Below, piece after piece: positions 63,279 to 64,000 of a DNA stretch of 64,000 bases. The stretch is from positions 186,001 through 250,000 of the forward strand of contig NZ_JAPQES010000003.1 in NCBI RefSeq assembly GCF_026735165.1, read 5' to 3'. Positions within the stretch are counted from its first letter, which is position 1, and each line of letters starts with the position of its first letter. The DNA is from Clostridium ganghwense. GTDB lineage: Bacteria; Bacillota; Clostridia; Clostridiales; Clostridiaceae. The translations under genes were made by a program, and so were the position numbers. The notes below the pieces were generated by a model that was given only the letters and a program-made list of their open reading frames with translations, was not told where the DNA came from and ran no database searches.

Positions 63279-64000
63279 TCACCATCCTCCAGAGGAACCA
63301 CCGCCGCCGCTGTCTCCTCCTCCGAAGCCACCGAAGCCGCCTCCTGAACCACCGCCTCTGCCGCCGCGTCCTCCACCAAAGAAGGAATTCCAAAATAACA
63401 TTTCAAGAATAAATCTTATAATTCTTCCTCTATTAAATATTACATCTAAGAAAACCAATCCCATTATTATATAAATAGGAATAGAATTTCCTTGTGTATT
63501 TCTTGCTTTTCCATAATTTAAATCTATTTGGTTATTTTTTTCTAATGTTACTCCATATTCCTTAGCTATATTATCTACAAAAACAGAATAGGCATTCTTT
63601 AGTCCCACTCCAAAGTTATTTTTCTTAAATGCAGGTACAGCAACATCCTGCATAACTCTATTAGTTAAAATATCGGGTATCGCACCTTCAAGTCCTCTCC
63701 CTACTTCTACTGACCATGATCTTTCCTCCATAGCCATCAAAATTAACAAACCATTATCTTTGTCTTTTTGCCCTATTCCCCATTTTCTAAAAAGCTTAAT
63801 TCCATAGTCTCTAATTTCATTTCCTTCTAATGAATTTACAACAACAATAACAGCTTGTGCGCCTGTTTTATCTTCTAGTTCTTTTCCCACCGATACTATA
63901 TATTCTTTTGCTTCATTATCTAATATTCCAACATAATCATTGACATACTTTAAACTTGTAGGTGCTGGATATACTGTTTCAGCCTCTATTTTCTGAAAGG
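63279..64000 (-). CDS. TPM-domain protein (YgcG family), N-terminus outside window
   Basis: The frame is open to the window edge; at least 239 codons are present and the N-terminus, probably a signal peptide, is missing. The visible part begins with the usual YPAPTSLKYVNDYVGILD, then the TPM domain (KTGAQAVIVVVNSLEGNEIRDYGIKLFRKWGIGQKDKDNG, VGRGLEGAIPDI). One membrane segment (IPIYIIMGLVFLDVIF) follows, and the protein ends in an extreme Gly/Ser-rich tail (GGGSGGGFGGFGGGDSGGGG). The family is membrane-anchored with an extracytoplasmic TPM domain linked to envelope or photosystem repair; its function in Firmicutes is unclear. Confidence 0.85.
   Translation of the reverse strand, partial: FQKIEAETVYPAPTSLKYVNDYVGILDNEAKEYIVSVGKELEDKTGAQAVIVVVNSLEGNEIRDYGIKLFRKWGIGQKDKDNGLLILMAMEERSWSVEVGRGLEGAIPDILTNRVMQDVAVPAFKKNNFGVGLKNAYSVFVDNIAKEYGVTLEKNNQIDLNYGKARNTQGNSIPIYIIMGLVFLDVIFNRGRIIRFILEMLFWNSFFGGGRGGRGGGSGGGFGGFGGGDSGGGGSSGGW

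Overview
The window looks like a piece of chromosome from a low-GC, spore-forming Firmicute, most likely a Clostridium-type organism. The grounds are the very AT-rich intergenic DNA, strong GGAGG ribosome-binding sites with frequent TTG and GTG starts, a class III fructose-1,6-bisphosphatase, a LysM/GH18 spore-cortex-type hydrolase, a TcdR/BotR-like small sigma factor and a SLAP-domain protein. No rRNA, tRNA or CRISPR array was seen. The species cannot be named from the sequence alone.

Layout. 1-6.2 kb: a giant secreted DUF5050 protein (C-terminus outside the window), a sigma-70-like factor and a secreted Ig-like protein. 6.4-9.1 kb: an Xre regulator, a tyrosine recombinase and a DNA-binding-repeat protein, then a small hypothetical gene. 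9.4-12.4 kb: a 5'-truncated S-layer gene with no signal peptide and no ribosome-binding site. 12.7-20.7 kb: a four-gene RND/TolC-family efflux operon, divergent from its TetR regulator. 20.7-25.1 kb: small lipoproteins, an orphan primase/helicase-like ATPase and a SLAP-domain protein. 25.4-32.1 kb: three secreted S-layer-type genes in one direction. 33-39.2 kb: a BrkB/YihY membrane protein and a second RND pair with its own TetR. 39.2-46.6 kb: DegV, a polysaccharide deacetylase, and a malate transporter/malic enzyme/two-component cluster. 47-54.3 kb: an HtrA protease, a REP-associated transposase, a PhoR-type two-component pair, a lipoate ligase and an aminotransferase. 54.7-64 kb: fbp, a glycosidase-like secreted protein, an HD-GYP phosphodiesterase, the LysM/GH18 hydrolase, an amidase-domain protein and a partial TPM-domain protein.

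Two systems stand out. First, the silent S-layer copy at 9.47 kb is in inverted orientation to the intact S-layer gene whose 5' part lies above 30.39 kb. Their homology starts abruptly at the same codon, with the same 13 bases. Flipping the roughly 20.9 kb between them would join the promoter, signal peptide and N-terminus (158 codons) in frame to the silent body, giving a protein of about 1147 aa (the present one is 1142). A tyrosine recombinase lies just outside the left end. This is the geometry of an S-layer antigenic switch carrying an efflux operon and other intact genes as cargo.

Second, about thirteen loci carrying the motif GGGGTCAGGTCACAA (singly or as perfect palindromes) are confined to 41.4-54.5 kb. 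They surround a RAYT (REP-associated Y1 transposase) gene that is itself bracketed by two palindromic copies. One copy lies in frame inside a histidine kinase gene.

Most of the other genes are ordinary envelope, efflux and central-metabolism functions. Several starts were moved from the longest open frame to the codon that has a correctly spaced ribosome-binding site.
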